From: Branchiostoma belcheri
Taxonomy: Eukaryota > Chordata > Leptocardii > Amphioxiformes > Branchiostomatidae
DNA: 64,000 nt
Reading direction: 5' to 3'
Assembly (NCBI RefSeq): GCF_001625305.1
Contig: NW_017802558.1
Span: forward strand, 635,141-699,140
Shown here: in pieces, positions 46,674 through 58,644 of the stretch
Layout of the letters: each line of letters opens with the position of its first letter
Numbering within the stretch: position 1 is the stretch's first letter
Notes under the pieces: generated by a model
The model's database searches: none
The model's input: only the letters and a program-made list of their open reading frames with translations
Told to the model about the DNA's origin: nothing
Program-made: the position numbers and the translations under genes

Positions 46674-46731
46674 ATATTTGTTATTCCGCTCTGCTAAAAA
46701 AAATCCTAGCCGAGTGGCATAACAAATACGG
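46674..46731. repeat. Short foldback
   Basis: ATTTGTTATTCCGCTC and GAGTGGCATAACAAAT are near-perfect inverted arms with a loop of about 25 bases. Confidence 0.85.
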
Positions 46732-47052
46732 ATGGTACCGAGGCTAAATCTTTCGCACTCTGTGAGACAAAACTGTTATGTTACCTATATATATTGTACA
46801 AATTCTATATTGCCATGCCCCCAAGTCTAAATGCATCTCACTTCTTCTTCTTCTTGGTTACTGCCCAGCCCTACAGTGTAGGATTATTGGCAGCCGTTAC
46901 GCATTGTTAATAACAATTGTGACCCAGTACATGAAAAAACAAAGGGAAAACAAGGATAACTGAGACGGGAACATAAAACAACTGATTTTGTGTGTGCTCA
47001 AGACGGGACAAGTGCATTAGTGCATTAGTAACATTTACATATATACAAGATA

Positions 47053-47290
47053 TGATGGGGTGGCTCAATGCAGCAGGGTCCTCGCCAGTTCAGATTTGAA
47101 CTGGGCGAGAGACCCCGCCTCCGCCGCACCAGGCTCAAGTTCGTTCCATTCTCTGATGGTGCGGGGGAAGAACGAGAGCCTGTAGAAGTTGTTTCTGCTC
47201 GCAATGCCCTGCACTTCTAGCAGCCCTTTCATTGGCCAGGCCCCTAGAATCTCCTGCAATCATGAGGAGGCCCAATCAGCTCTAACCCCT
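47053..47290 (-). pseudogene. LINE reverse-transcriptase C-terminal fragment
   Basis: On the minus strand a 64-codon frame reads ...NNFYRLSFFPRTIREWNELEPG... and LAQFKSELARTLLH. The pattern YRxSFFPRTIREWN-LxxxxxxxxSLxxFKSxL is the usual C-terminal end of polymerases of non-LTR retrotransposons, which I recognise from family knowledge. Only this tail is left: no polymerase YxDD box or endonuclease lies nearby. The fragment is GC-rich against AT-rich surroundings, which supports recent insertion of a 5'-truncated copy. It ends with TAA-side sequence near 47064 and loses homology past about 47290. The exact clade (CR1, L2 or another) cannot be decided from this piece. Confidence 0.75.
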
Positions 47291-47907
47291 CCCCCCCATT
47301 TTTAGTACAGGCTTCAACGCCCCCTAACAACTCTTTTCTGCTTTGCATGTTAGACAATTTGACAGTAGGATACCAAGGTACAGCAAATGCAGTTTCCAGA
47401 TATGTAATTCAAACCATTCAGTGGCCAGATCGAAAAGTTACCTTTCCTTCTTCGTACATGTACATATTGTACACAATAATAATGTTTCTCACCTGCTTAT
47501 AGTTTGATGACTGTCAGACAGCTTTCTCATAGCTTTATTTTCTTGTTTTCCTATCATATTTGTTTGTCACTTTTATCCTAAATAGTGTAATTGTTGCATT
47601 TTACATCATTGATTTTTCCTTCTACAGTGTATCTTTCATATGCTTTGAGCTTTGAAAGGTCTTGAAAACAAGGTTAGTATACATGTAGGATAATAGGACA
47701 GTGCCCCCTACCAGCTTGATTCAGCTTTACAACTAACTGTACACCACACATTCAAGTTGACAACCTTTTTCAAATGCATTTTGACCACTGCCCTGTTCAG
47801 AGAATTTTTCAATATTTGGATCCCATTTTTTCAAGACGACATTTAAACATTTTATTTGTCCGTCCCAACTTTCAAGTGAAGGATAATGTCATCCAATACT
47901 CACCACA

Positions 47908-48252
47908 CTTCCAGTTTAATTCCGGACTAAATTCCATATCTCAGCAACCTTACATCTACATCTAGATGGGCTAATATCGTAAACAATCTATATGATGTAA
48001 GAAATATGTGGCAGCCATGGAGGACCCCTTGGGGATTAACCGAATTCTGCAGAATTCTGGGAACAGAATTCTGGGAACTGAAGCCAGAATTATATGAATT
48101 GCAGAATTGGGTTAATCCCCAAGGCCTAGGGGTCCTCGATGGCTGCAACGTATTTCTTACATCATTTTTACCTACATAGTCATGACATGTATAGTTTATG
48201 ATATTAGCCCATCTGCTGAGATATGGGAATGAGTACGGAATTAAACTGGAGG
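47908..48252. repeat. 345-bp foldback (long inverted repeat)
   Basis: Left arm CCAGTTTAATTCCGGAC, CATATCTCAGCA, GATGGGCTAATATCG, GATGTAAGAAATATGTGGCA, CCCCTTGGGGATTAACC is mirrored in order from 48090 to 48252. The loop is about 30 bases and contains repeated CAGAATTCTGGGAAC. Confidence 0.93.
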
Positions 48253-48761
48253 CTGTATATGGATCCTTTAAGTGTGATTATGAATTGCAATATCATCTGT
48301 AAGATGTTTAGCTTACACTAACTTTGACTACTTGATGTTAATAATTAGATACAACATTTTATATATAACTCACAGTTATATGGCCTCCTACAACATGTAG
48401 AAAGAGAAAATTTGAAAGAAATCAGATCTAGAACAGCTCTGACTCTCGTCAAGAATGATTTTCATACATATTGCTTGTGATAGCAGTCTTAGAGATTTTC
48501 ACAATGATATATTGGGTTTGCATGGCTCCATCTACATGCACAATGTACATTAGGTGTCAACAGAAAGGCATGTACTGGAAGTAAAGTATGGTAACGTTAC
48601 AAGCCAATTAGTCAAGTATATTCAAGTATTCTGCAGATGTCAAGACAGGAACACAAGAGATTTATCCACTAAACTCAAGGGAACTTTACAATCCATCATT
48701 GTCATTATGCATTTCTGTGAATAGTTTGATCGGGTTGGTACATGTAAGTCACTGAATGAAG

Positions 48762-49277
48762 ACACTCTTTTTACACAACCAAGGGATTTATTAAGCATTG
48801 TAGATACTGTTTCCTGTAACTGTTGTTTTGTTCTTTTCTTTATTTGACAACAATTATGTAATTGTATATCACGCTCCTGTACGTTTGGGACTGCATTGTA
48901 GATACTATAGAATAGATACTATTCCCTATAACCATGTAGATATGTAACAGCCGTGTCCATAATATCACCAGGGTCCATAATATCGCCACCTTGAGAAATA
49001 GTGTGCTTTAAGATATTTTTACTGCAACATACTTTTGGTATGCACTCCTTCACACATCAAATGTACATATCTAGGGTATGTTGCAGTAAAAATATCTTTA
49101 AGCACACTATTTCTCAAGGTGGCGATATTACGGACCCTGGTGATATTATGGACACAGACGTTACTTGTAAATATTTGCATTTGGGATCGCATCTATTGTA
49201 GCAATAAAATGTGCCCAGAGGAAGGTGACAGACAAAACATCGGCTGAATAAAACCCTTGGTTGTGTAAAAAGAGTCA
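48762..49277. repeat. Outer foldback element with nested insertion
   Basis: Arms ACTCTTTTTACACAACCAAG and its complement CTTGGTTGTGTAAAAAGAGT bound about 515 bp. The right inner edge has GAGGAAGGTGACAGAC and CATCGGCTGAATAAAACC. A second foldback (48944-49164) lies inside. Confidence 0.88.
48944..49164. repeat. Inner near-perfect foldback, arms about 88 bp
   Basis: Left arm holds CCATAATATCACCAGGGTCC, ATATCGCCACCTTGAG and TTTACTGCAACATAC; the right arm is its complement with only a few mismatches. The loop is about 43 bases. Confidence 0.95.
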
Positions 49278-49738
49278 CTTCAATCTGTTATATGCATTGT
49301 TTTGCATGTTGATCACAAAATACATGACAGTAGTTGGGTGGTACAGAGACATGACTTTATTTTAGTGTTTGGCAGGACGTCAAAGTTCAGTCAACTCCAC
49401 CTGACCAGTTGGTGGGAAAAGTCCAGTCGGTTAATCACCTTCAGATTATCAGCACAGCTCACTAAGTCCAGCTGGAGACCAATTTAACAGGCACAGGGCC
49501 CTTATAGGTGCTTATAATCCCCTTTATGTTGCCTCTGTAGCTATTGCCATGGCCCAGACAAATGGGCAGTATTTAATAGGAGTATTGTCTCCCGGGTCAT
49601 GTTAAAACAATACAGACTCTGCTATCTAGGCCACATGAAAAATATAATGATTACATGAGAGGCAAGTATTTTATCATGATGTCAACTTTTGGAAGTAAGA
49701 TGTACTACAAAAGCCAAAATTGGCTCATTGGGAAAGAC

Positions 49739-49906
49739 TATGCCAAAAAAAAAAAAGTTACTCAAGCAACTGGATATGATTTTGGAAATGATCAAACATT
49801 TCAGGTAGCATCCACTACGTACATACAGTGAGACTGATCAAAGATAGTGGATGCTACCTGAAACGTCTGATCATATCCAGTCAATTGAGTAACTGTTTTT
49901 TGGCAT
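49739..49906. repeat. Foldback element
   Basis: TATGCCAAAAAA, GTTACTCAAG, ACTGGATATGAT and TTTCAGGTAGCATCCACTA are mirrored by TAGTGGATGCTACCTGAAA ... TTTTTTGGCATA. Confidence 0.92.
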
Positions 49907-51267
49907 ATCTTATTACCTGGATGTGCTACTTGTATCTGTAGAGCTCTCTTCATCTCTCTTCATATCTGCAAAAAACTGCTGACATAAAAATAGTTGTTGA
50001 ATCTATATTTTTGATGCGTCATCAACTGGTAGTTAAGTCACACAGTAATTTGGAATCATACTATATGTATACTGTATACTATATGTGTACATCACTGTAT
50101 ATAATGTTACATGTACTGTACATGTATGTGTATGTGTACTGTATGTATACAAAATATAAGATACATGTTTTTTGACGTATACGTGTGGAAATTTTCATTC
50201 AAGCCTTTATCATTTTTTGTTGATACTAAAATCATATTGTGGAAAAACAATTACTTGACCGTTATCCACCACTAAAAAGTTAATAGTCCTCTTCCTGAAT
50301 CCATCCCAGAAGCTCTGACCCTGCTTTTTGTGCTAATCTTTCCATCCATAAATTTGCTTCGCGGAGTTACTAAATACCAGAATTATTTAGATCCGAAGTA
50401 ATCTTGGTAGCCTGAATGTAGATAACACATACTTTTGTATACTATATGTATACTGTGTATAATATGAATTTTGACAAATTCATATTCAGTGTCTAGACTA
50501 GAGTGACAAATTGTTAAACTCGTATAACATCATACTGAATAACAAAATTACAGTTCAAAATGCAATTATAGTTGCTTCATCTCCAGGATTCAAAGATTGC
50601 CTTTTCAATTCAAGAGCTGTTAGATGACCTTTTGCCATGATTAGATTATGTCTGATATTCCTTTGTCAGGATTAAATACTTTTTGATCGATTACAAAATA
50701 TAAATTTGGCATCTTGATGGATTACTCATGGTTGATATTGAATAATGCTTCAAATTAAGTGAATTTTGTACATAAGTAGCTATGACCTTATTGTAGGTTT
50801 GAATCAATATACTCAAACAAAAATTAGAATCAATTGGGATCCTGTAACATTTATCGTTTTTTTGAAAATTAAAATTCTGGGAGGATTTTTGACAGAAGAT
50901 AGCAGGCATTTCTTACCAAGCCTTTGACATAAGACGTTTACTTTGGATTAAACAAGTCTTAGGCTTCGGACTGTCTTATTAAATAAGTATCATATATTAT
51001 TAATAGACATTGGTATTGGGATATACCATTGTTCTCACCTTTAAGTCCTTAAGTTCTTTTCAACACTTAAGTAACATTAAGACATTCTGCTGCCCTAAAA
51101 TGTCATCATCATTCTGTATGTTTACAAACATTACAAAACATTTTAACGTCATACTTTGATGAGCCAAAATGCCCAGGGTCTGGTTTCTTGCAGATTAGAG
51201 TTTTGTGACCTGTATTTTAATACAATGTATAGCTGGCAACATGTTGACTTTTGTACACTTTGTTAGA
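49907..51267. other. No gene recognised; GTATAC-rich patch
   Basis: Around 50055-50155 and 50438-50462 the sequence repeats TATACTGTATAC/TATGTATAC-like words. The rest is unassigned and very AT-rich. Confidence 0.5.
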
Positions 51268-51424
51268 CAATCTCCAAGATCTTTTGGTGGCTGCAAATTT
51301 TAAGACAGTATCAAATTACCATTTCGCCACGTACCCTCGAAATGGTAACTGTCTGGCAAATGGATACAGCCTGGCAGTTTTGAATGATACTGTCTTTGCC
51401 ACCAAAAGATCTGTTTAGAGATTA
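51268..51424. repeat. Foldback element with imperfect arms
   Basis: AGATCTTTTGGTGGC and GACAGTATCAAA at the left are mirrored by TTTGAATGATACTGTC and GCCACCAAAAGATC at the right. Confidence 0.88.
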
Positions 51425-51537
51425 CACTCTGACAATGTCAAACCCATGTGGTGACATGCATGTGCAGTGAAAAGCATTTGTGCAGTCTTTACCATGCATC
51501 TTATTACACATTTTGTTAGCCAAGGTATCCAGAGTAG

Positions 51538-51753
51538 TACTGTACATCACAATTTTTGCGTGGTGCATGTACAGTGTACTTCTAAATTCACACATCACTG
51601 GCACTTCTTCTTACCACGAACTTACAGTATCATTTCAGTGAACAAATCATTTGCAAACTTTATTTTTGCTGCACCTGCCGCCACCGAAAACGTATCGTTC
51701 CGCAAACATGTCATTTTTTTTCTCAGACTGCAAATGTAAAGTGATTTACAGTA
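51538..51753 (-). mobile_element. Tc1/mariner-like MITE (family T), copy 11
   Basis: TACTGTACATCACAATTTTT at the left and AAAGTGATTTACAGTA at the right; minus-oriented core TTTGCTGCACCTGCCGCCAC. Confidence 0.93.
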
Positions 51754-53204
51754 ATCTCCATACTCGGAAGGAGTTTGGGGCAAAAGCACTTGCTAGAAGT
51801 TAGTCAAGAACGTGTGTCGGATCATTGGCCATGTGGAGTTTCACAGTTGGAATTGAAGGGTGCAACAGACGGATAGTTGTGCGTAATATATAGGAAAATT
51901 GGTACATATCAGTAGGAGTTAATAGGAGTGTGCATGCAGATGTAATCATTGATTAATTTGAGTCATTTTAGATTGGGCATTAGGCAATTCATCAGTCTCA
52001 TAGGGCAATGTTGTGTTGCAAATACAATGAATTGTATTGCAAATACAACTGTATGCAATTTGGGAAAACAATATTTTTGGTTTTTGGAGATTTGTCACTT
52101 CCAAAAAGGCAACTATTTTTGATTAATTTTTCTTGTTATTATCTTAATGTTTCTCACCTTTGAGCGCTTATTACAAAGCTTTATTTTGTACACGTGCCTC
52201 CAGATTGAGCCATAGATACATCATAACTGCACAATGAATGAGCCTGTCTGAATACAGCAGTCTGAAATTAATAAGTTCTGTACTAAGGAAATGAATGTGC
52301 TGCCCTAATGATCTGTGTAATGAGGGATGGAGAATTTGGTCTCTTTAATTATTTCTTGTGATTAGAGGTTTGAGAGTTTATGTGAGATAGGGTGATGGTA
52401 GAATACAAATGAAGTCCGAACATCAACTGGCAACCCATCATTGTACTGTTTAAGGCACAGGTCAGTGACTTTGAAGTCCGCATGAAGACTTTATTTTTAG
52501 TATGCCATTTTTTGTTCAACTTTTGCCCCCAGTAATGCTCAGTCAGGCAAGCTAGGCAGGGGTTGGGTTTCTTGTACAGGAATATTACCACCTGGAAGGG
52601 ACTAGATTACGGGAATTTCACCAGTCATGACCGAATTTCAAAGTCCTTGGTCATGGAATCCATCATTTGGGCTAACAAAATCTATGATCATGACGTAATC
52701 AACTACTAAGTTATCCCTAGGTTGAAATCCACAGACTGATCATGTATTCTTTTCACATCCCCTCTCAACATGAAGGTTATTATTATTATACTCCCAAGAG
52801 TACCTAACTTTGTTGTGTTTATCATCTAAAATATTAATCAAATGTGAAGATTATGAATGCAAGACATTTAGGTATAACATCAGTGAAGGTTAGAAATCTT
52901 TTAGGTATTAAGTTTAGTTCAGGTATAAGGGATAGTTTCAGGTTTAATTTAGGTATTAAGTTTAGTTCACTGAGAGGCAACCTTGTTGCTGACGTCACGT
53001 ATCCGTAACGTCTTGTGTGAATAAGGTCACGTGTCTGTAACTCTTGCAGGTTTACGTTCGGAAGTGATTGGTCATTACTTATCCTGATGAAGGCGACAGT
53101 GGTCAATGCAGATTTGATCCTCGTGTATCCATGTGTTGGAATAAAGTTCAGCAAGTTCAGAATTGACGTGTGTTGTGCTTGCAAGCTATTTACATGTACA
53201 TATA
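51754..53204. other. No gene recognised; small duplication
   Basis: A TTAGGTATTAAGTTTAGTTC word occurs twice (about 52900 and 52952). No coding feature; the 116-codon minus frame at 52834-53184 contains these repeats and is not credible. Confidence 0.5.
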
Positions 53205-53440
53205 GAATACAACATTGTATATTCTGTATTCTGTGATGCAGAATACACCATGTTGTATTTTATTTATGTCGTACCCACCCAAGAAAACACTCCTTCCAAT
53301 GCGGAATGAGCCCAAATTTAATGACCCTGAACCAAAAAATACAACATCAATTCCAACGTCCAAATCTCGTATTCAAATTTTTGAAAGCAGAACATGAAGG
53401 CGAAACATGTTCTAATTATTCCATGGAACATTTAGAATCC
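53205..53440 (+). repeat. Dispersed repeat related to 40288-40610
   Basis: GAATACAACATTGTATATTC, ATGTTGTATTTTATTTATGT, GTACCCACCCAAGAAAA, AATTCCAACGTCC and GCGAAACATGTTCTAATTAT parallel the intron 3 sequence in the same order. Confidence 0.75.
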
Positions 53441-53938
53441 CGAGTTGTACCGCTAGTTATCACATGGGCCAGAACACTGGTATCAAACATTATTACGGCC
53501 CAGGTATGATATAATTTCTTGTATGGGGTGATGTCGTGATGTCAGTTACAAGCACAAACTTGTCCACACAATGTTTGCCTGACTAGTACTTGAAAATTAC
53601 CTTGCAGTTCCCATGAACACCCATCTTCCCTGCAAAGTTGTGACATTCCGGATCCCACACATGTGGAATCTCTCCACCTACATTTTGTAGGTGTTGACTT
53701 TCCTACACAGGAAACTCACCAATTTCCGTGCCGTGCGTCTGCTTACCTGGTCAGGCGGTAGATCTTTTTTTAAGTTTATGTCAATCTAGCTTGCTGATTG
53801 GCTCTTGGCGAGTCATAGCTGTTCAGAGCTACAAACATGATTTCAAACATTACCCCAAACTTCATCAACCAGAAAGTCAACCAAAAAGGCACCCTTGTAT
53901 GATGGTGTTTAGAATCATTACATTTTGATTGAATAGAA

Positions 53939-54058
53939 AAGTTCTTTTATTCACAACCACTTGTTTGTTTTACATGAGACGATGTTTCGATGACCATCTG
54001 TCATCTTTATCAGGGCTCATGTAAAACAAATAGTTGTGATTGTGAATAATAGAACTTA
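53939..54058. repeat. Foldback with a hammerhead-like core on the minus strand
   Basis: Arms AAGTTCTTTTATTCACAACC through TTTTACATGAG and their complement. On the minus strand the central region reads CTGATAA, a 6-bp stem GATGAC/GTCATC with a five-base loop, then GAAAC. This resembles a hammerhead ribozyme core, but the essential G of CTGATGA is A here and the third stem is minimal, so activity is unlikely. Confidence 0.85.
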
Positions 54059-55096
54059 ACTATTCAATCATTAACCAACCTGATGAAATTATTTACAGAG
54101 TACATTTTGATGTCATCCACAGAAATTATTAATCTTTCTTCATAAACATTTGACAGAATGCTGTGTGATAACGTCCACTATCATAATGCCACAGGTACGA
54201 AAATGTAGTCACTAAGACAGCCACCTTATACTAGTTATGGAAACAGTGGTAGTGAGGCCTTCTAAAAATGTCTTGAGCAGCTGCAACTTTTTCTGCTATG
54301 CCACATACTCAAAAATCAACAACAATCAGCGGTTTGTACAGTACTACAGTGCGCCCCCCTCCCATTACCCAATATTGTAATAAACAGATACCTAATTATG
54401 ATGTATATACATGTATGAGTAAGAAAATGCAGTGTTTGACTTCTATATCTATTTGACGGACAGACACATATCCAACTTTGTTTAAGAACGTGTCATACAC
54501 CCCTGTCACATGTATATAGTGAAGCAGCCCTCCCTTTTTTTAAGGTCCCCACTACAATTGTAATGCAGCAGATGTAGTCCCTGTGTATTTTTAACTTCTG
54601 TTCTATCTGTGTGACGGGGGTAAGTCACCAGGTGAGTCTCAATAACATGGAAAAGCTGTCCTGTTTAGGAAAGGTCGGGAGAGCCCTCCAGTGTGATCCC
54701 TTTAACCCGTAAGGTATAAAGTGTGTGTGAATTATTTCTCTGGGGAAAGATAAAAAAAGCCATGTTCCGTATTTGCATTCAGGGTTTGCATTGTCGAGTG
54801 CTTTATGGCTGTATCGGGTGGCATGAGGAACAAAACCGCCCTTCTTAGATAGGCGGCTGAATGGGACTCCGGGGATGTGTAATATTAGCCCAGATCCTGC
54901 CTGTGTGTGTGTGTGTCTTAACACCTACGTCGCTGTCTCCTGAGCGGAATCTCAATCATGCGTTCTGTCAGGTGAAGGAAAGGGAGAACAGTGTTTGGGG
55001 ATGTAATAAACCGCCCTGAGCTACGTAAGCAGTGATGTGTAAAAGAAGGTTGACAGATGGGTACTCTGTACATGTACCAGTGGGGGGGTCTCTGAT
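54059..55096. other. No gene recognised
   Basis: Comparatively repeat-poor. The 99-codon minus frame at 54625-54924 has no protein features. Confidence 0.5.
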
Positions 55097-55637
55097 CTTA
55101 AAGAATCATAGTGTGCAACAACAAGGGAAAAGGATACAGCACTTTTTTTGCTCCATAACTTTTTAATGTCCCTTTCAGAACAGGAAAAGAAAGCTTACAG
55201 ACCAGAACGTACCACAGCAAAACCACAGCTAATTCAGCACCAAGGAGAGCTCTTTTCAAAAGCTTTTTTTTCGTGATTAAAGGACTCTGGGGGCTCTGAT
55301 TGTAACAATTCGTAGTGGGCAACAAGGGGAAAGCATACAACTTTTTTTTGTTCTATAATTTTTTAATGGCCATTTCAGAACAATACAACAAAGCTTACCA
55401 CAGACCAGAACCAACCACCGCTAATTCAGCACCAAGGACAGGTGTTCAAAAGCTTTTTCGTGCTCAAAGGACAGCCCTTTGGTACTGTTGACAAAGTTGG
55501 AAGCATACAACTTTTTTGTTCTTGACTTTTATTTTTTATGTCCATTTCAGTTCAGAACAGTCAAAGAAAAGCTTAGCACAGCCACAGACCAGAACGAACC
55601 ACAGCTAATTCAGCACCAAGGACAGGTGTTCAAAACC
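55097..55637 (+). repeat. Three-copy tandem repeat, units about 160-200 bp
   Basis: Units begin near 55097, 55301 and 55485. Shared words are GGAAAxGxATACA, ACTTTTTTTG, TTTCAGAACA, CAGACCAGAACG, CACAGCTAATTCAGCACCAAGG and GTTCAAAAGCTTTTT. The third copy stops where a family A MITE fragment begins. Confidence 0.92.
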
Positions 55638-55644
55638 TTGTGTA

Positions 55645-55712
55645 CATGCCTAGGCCTGTTGTAATTTTTTCGCCCTGTCGAGAACCAACAAGTGACATTG
55701 TTGTGGCCTTAC
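55645..55712 (+). mobile_element. Harbinger-like MITE family A, 3' fragment
   Basis: TAGGCCTGTTGTAATTTTTT, CGCCCTGTCGAGAACCAAC and TTGTGGCCTTA correspond to the family A end. Confidence 0.65.
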
Positions 55713-56003
55713 AAAACTAAGGTGATACTGGGACAACACAATTTATGTGGGATGACGCACGTTCCCTGTTCCCCATCGATCCACTGCCCAAGGGTCCGGG
55801 GGAATGACAATATGCCACGAAAACCATCCCTGATGAAAAACTCCAACCTGTTACCGTTATTATGCCATTCCTGCCTTGACCCTTTGGTACTTGTTCTTTA
55901 TCAGGAATGAACATACATATGCATAGGATAACTCAAGAAGATCAGGAAGGATATAGCAGAAGCAGCAAGACTCTTATTGAAGCCTGGCCCCATTACTGAC
56001 TTA

Positions 56004-56413
56004 GGCCATGTTGATTGTATTTTATGGATGACATCCACACGCACATGAATTTTTGTCCATTTCCAAAAAAAAAAAGAAGTTTTCAAACATACTGTAAATC
56101 ATACAAAGCAGCTGCAAAATGAGAAAATATACGTCACAAATTGCAGAAAAACATATTGGAAAACGATACTAATGTAGAATGTTGAAATCAATTCCAAAGG
56201 CAGAGAAGAAAATGTGAAGAAATTAAAAGGAAGTCTATTATTTGACCTACCATACTTATTTAGTCAGTGTGTTTAGTCATTTGTTTCATCATCATGACCA
56301 CATAGATTTCATAATGAAGGCAACATTTTTTGCCAAACTTTTTTTATTCGCACACTCGCATCAGATTTGTGGTTCCGAGAGGATGTCATCCATATAGTCA
56401 AATCAACATCACC
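56004..56413. mobile_element. Harbinger-like MITE, family B, copy 3
   Basis: GGCCATGTTGATTGTATTTT after TTA at the left, GATGTCATCCATATAGTCAA and ATCAACATCACC at the right; interior in opposite orientation to copy 1 (AGCAGCTGCAAAATGAG). Confidence 0.9.
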
Positions 56414-57569
56414 TTTAATATATTGAATCTGCAAGGTACAGGGTTGCACTAAACCAAATTGGAGGGGTGGGGGCCCTTATGTATACAATAGGGTAACAAT
56501 GCATGTATATCTAGAGAATTGAAAAGATAGGATAGGGCTATCTACATTGTATTAATCAAAGTCCTTTACATGTCACAACTCTTTTGCTAGGAAGAAATAT
56601 ATTTATCACTATTATGTAGCATGACTCTACATTCATTGATTTATTGAAAACAATAATCAGGACTTCATAGCTGACTATCATCAGGCACATTGATCTGTCT
56701 CTTGTACTAGTATTTCATTGATATGCATAATATATTATACATGTATACACATTGCCTTTCTAAACTATCTTTAAGATAAGTTTTGTATTTAGCACTTTTG
56801 TCTGGATTTTAAATTTAGCAATGCATAGAGGCACATATTGTGGTTTATGAATAGATACTGTAACATAGAAAAGGGTGAAGCAGCAGTGTCTATCATGTAC
56901 ATGTATGTAGTAGATAGGTGCCAATCAAACCTTGAAAGTTGCATAAAAGGAGTGCCTGAGAAAAATGTAACTAATCTGGATAGTCTTTCAACTCATGTTT
57001 TGCTGCCTCAGATCTAACTGTGCTAGGAACAAACTTCCACCTGCTGGAAAAAAGGCAATCAAACAAAATACGAGCTGGTTTTAAATGTGAATTTGGTGTC
57101 ACTAGTAGGGTAAGTTTATCATTACATAAAACCACCTTTTTGTAGCCAATTGATCTAGTCCTTCCTTTTGATGGGTAACCTTTCCTTCGTAGGTGAAGTT
57201 AAATCCCTATGGCTTGTACATGTACTCATCTCTGCCAATAAAACATTTAAACGACCTTTAAGGAGAGCAGCTTTTTAAACCACTTGTACTTGGTATACTG
57301 GTAAAAGTCCATCTAACTGCTGTATAAGTTGTTTTAATTGTTTTCAAGTGTCATCATCAAACATATATTTTGTATTATACGTCTTCCATTGCCTCAAAAG
57401 AAGTCAACCCCAACAAAACTAATACCATATACATGTTCGTTGTAGAATGTAGCAGAAGGTTGGATGTATTCCCTTATATCACTGTATTCTCTTTATCACA
57501 CATGTTGTTTGTTCTCACAATTAGCCCTTGGACACGTATGTGCAATAAACTCTTTCTTTATAGTTTAAG
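56414..57569. other. No gene recognised
   Basis: AT-rich unassigned sequence. Confidence 0.5.
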
Positions 57570-57920
57570 AAAATGAATCTGCATGATATAGCAGATTCTT
57601 TCCTCCATCGTCAAGGCAACGCACCCACCATTCCTCACAGGACTGGGTAGCTGCGGTGGTAAGAAGCCAAGATGTATGACCAGCCCCGGTGCTGTCCGAC
57701 CCTAATCTTCGGGCCCTTCCACGGTGATGCATTACTCTGCAAACGGCCGATCCATAGCCAGCGAAGGGGTTTAGGGGTCTCAGCAGTGAGGAAGCAATTG
57801 CCTGCAGCATTGGACGCATGCTGAGGCATTTCTGCAGCTTAGATGATAGAAGGCAGATACGTGAAGGAATCCTCTGGGAAAGAGGACGGATAAAGGTGAA
57901 GAATCCTCCCAAACGTATAG
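57570..57920. other. GC-rich island of unknown nature
   Basis: About 350 bp with clearly higher GC and CpG than its surroundings. On the minus strand a 115-codon frame (57565-57912) includes EEWWVRCLDDGGKN and an overlapping frame GWSYILASYHRSYPV; I recognise no family. A decayed retroelement, a host exon of another gene or a CpG island are all possible. Confidence 0.4.
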
Positions 57921-58644
57921 AGTTTGGAGCCGTTGATTCACACAGGATAACTTAAAGTTGAAGTTGGAGGAAGGAGAGGATTTGGTAGAAGAAAATGAGA
58001 TTGGAAGGGAATACATAGCTTCAGCCTAAGGCTAGAGGCTCACTTCTTAAAGGTGTGAATGAGCACCATGTAAAGAGCAAGTTGTAGTTGTACCGTGGTA
58101 GTGATTTACAACTTGCCTGTGGTACAACTTTTTGAAATCTTTGCCAGTACGCCGTGTGACTTACATGTAGGGACCCATGCTTGCATATCTGTACCACCAG
58201 AAGTTTTTAGTTCTCTCGAGAGGATGTTGTAAATTATTCAGCGTTGCGTTCAGGGGAGTCGTTACCGTGTGCTTACATGTAGCCGTGCTCATGAAAATCT
58301 GAACTGGTTCCTGGTATTCAGTGTGGGAAAGCAGCCTGTTACTGCCGTAAGGGGAGCTGTATTTTTTTTTCTCTTTGCACTACATTTACCTGGCAACTAT
58401 GTCGTATTGAAGTTTATTCTACTGAGTTGAATGAAATGAATGAAAAGACGAATGAAAGGTTTGAATGAAAGGTTTGTTCATCAAAACACATAGCAGCCAT
58501 AGGCTAAATTGCGTGTTTCTAGTCAGGTGGTAATCTAAAAAGTACACTACATGTACATGTATGTACTTCCAAACTTCAACATATTAAACTTAAAAAAAAT
58601 ATTAAACCTTATTAAATGGAAATGATTCTTAAGTTTTGATTATG
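57921..58644. other. No gene recognised
   Basis: Unassigned, with an inverted GTACAACTT/AAGTTGTA pair near 58078-58133. Confidence 0.45.
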
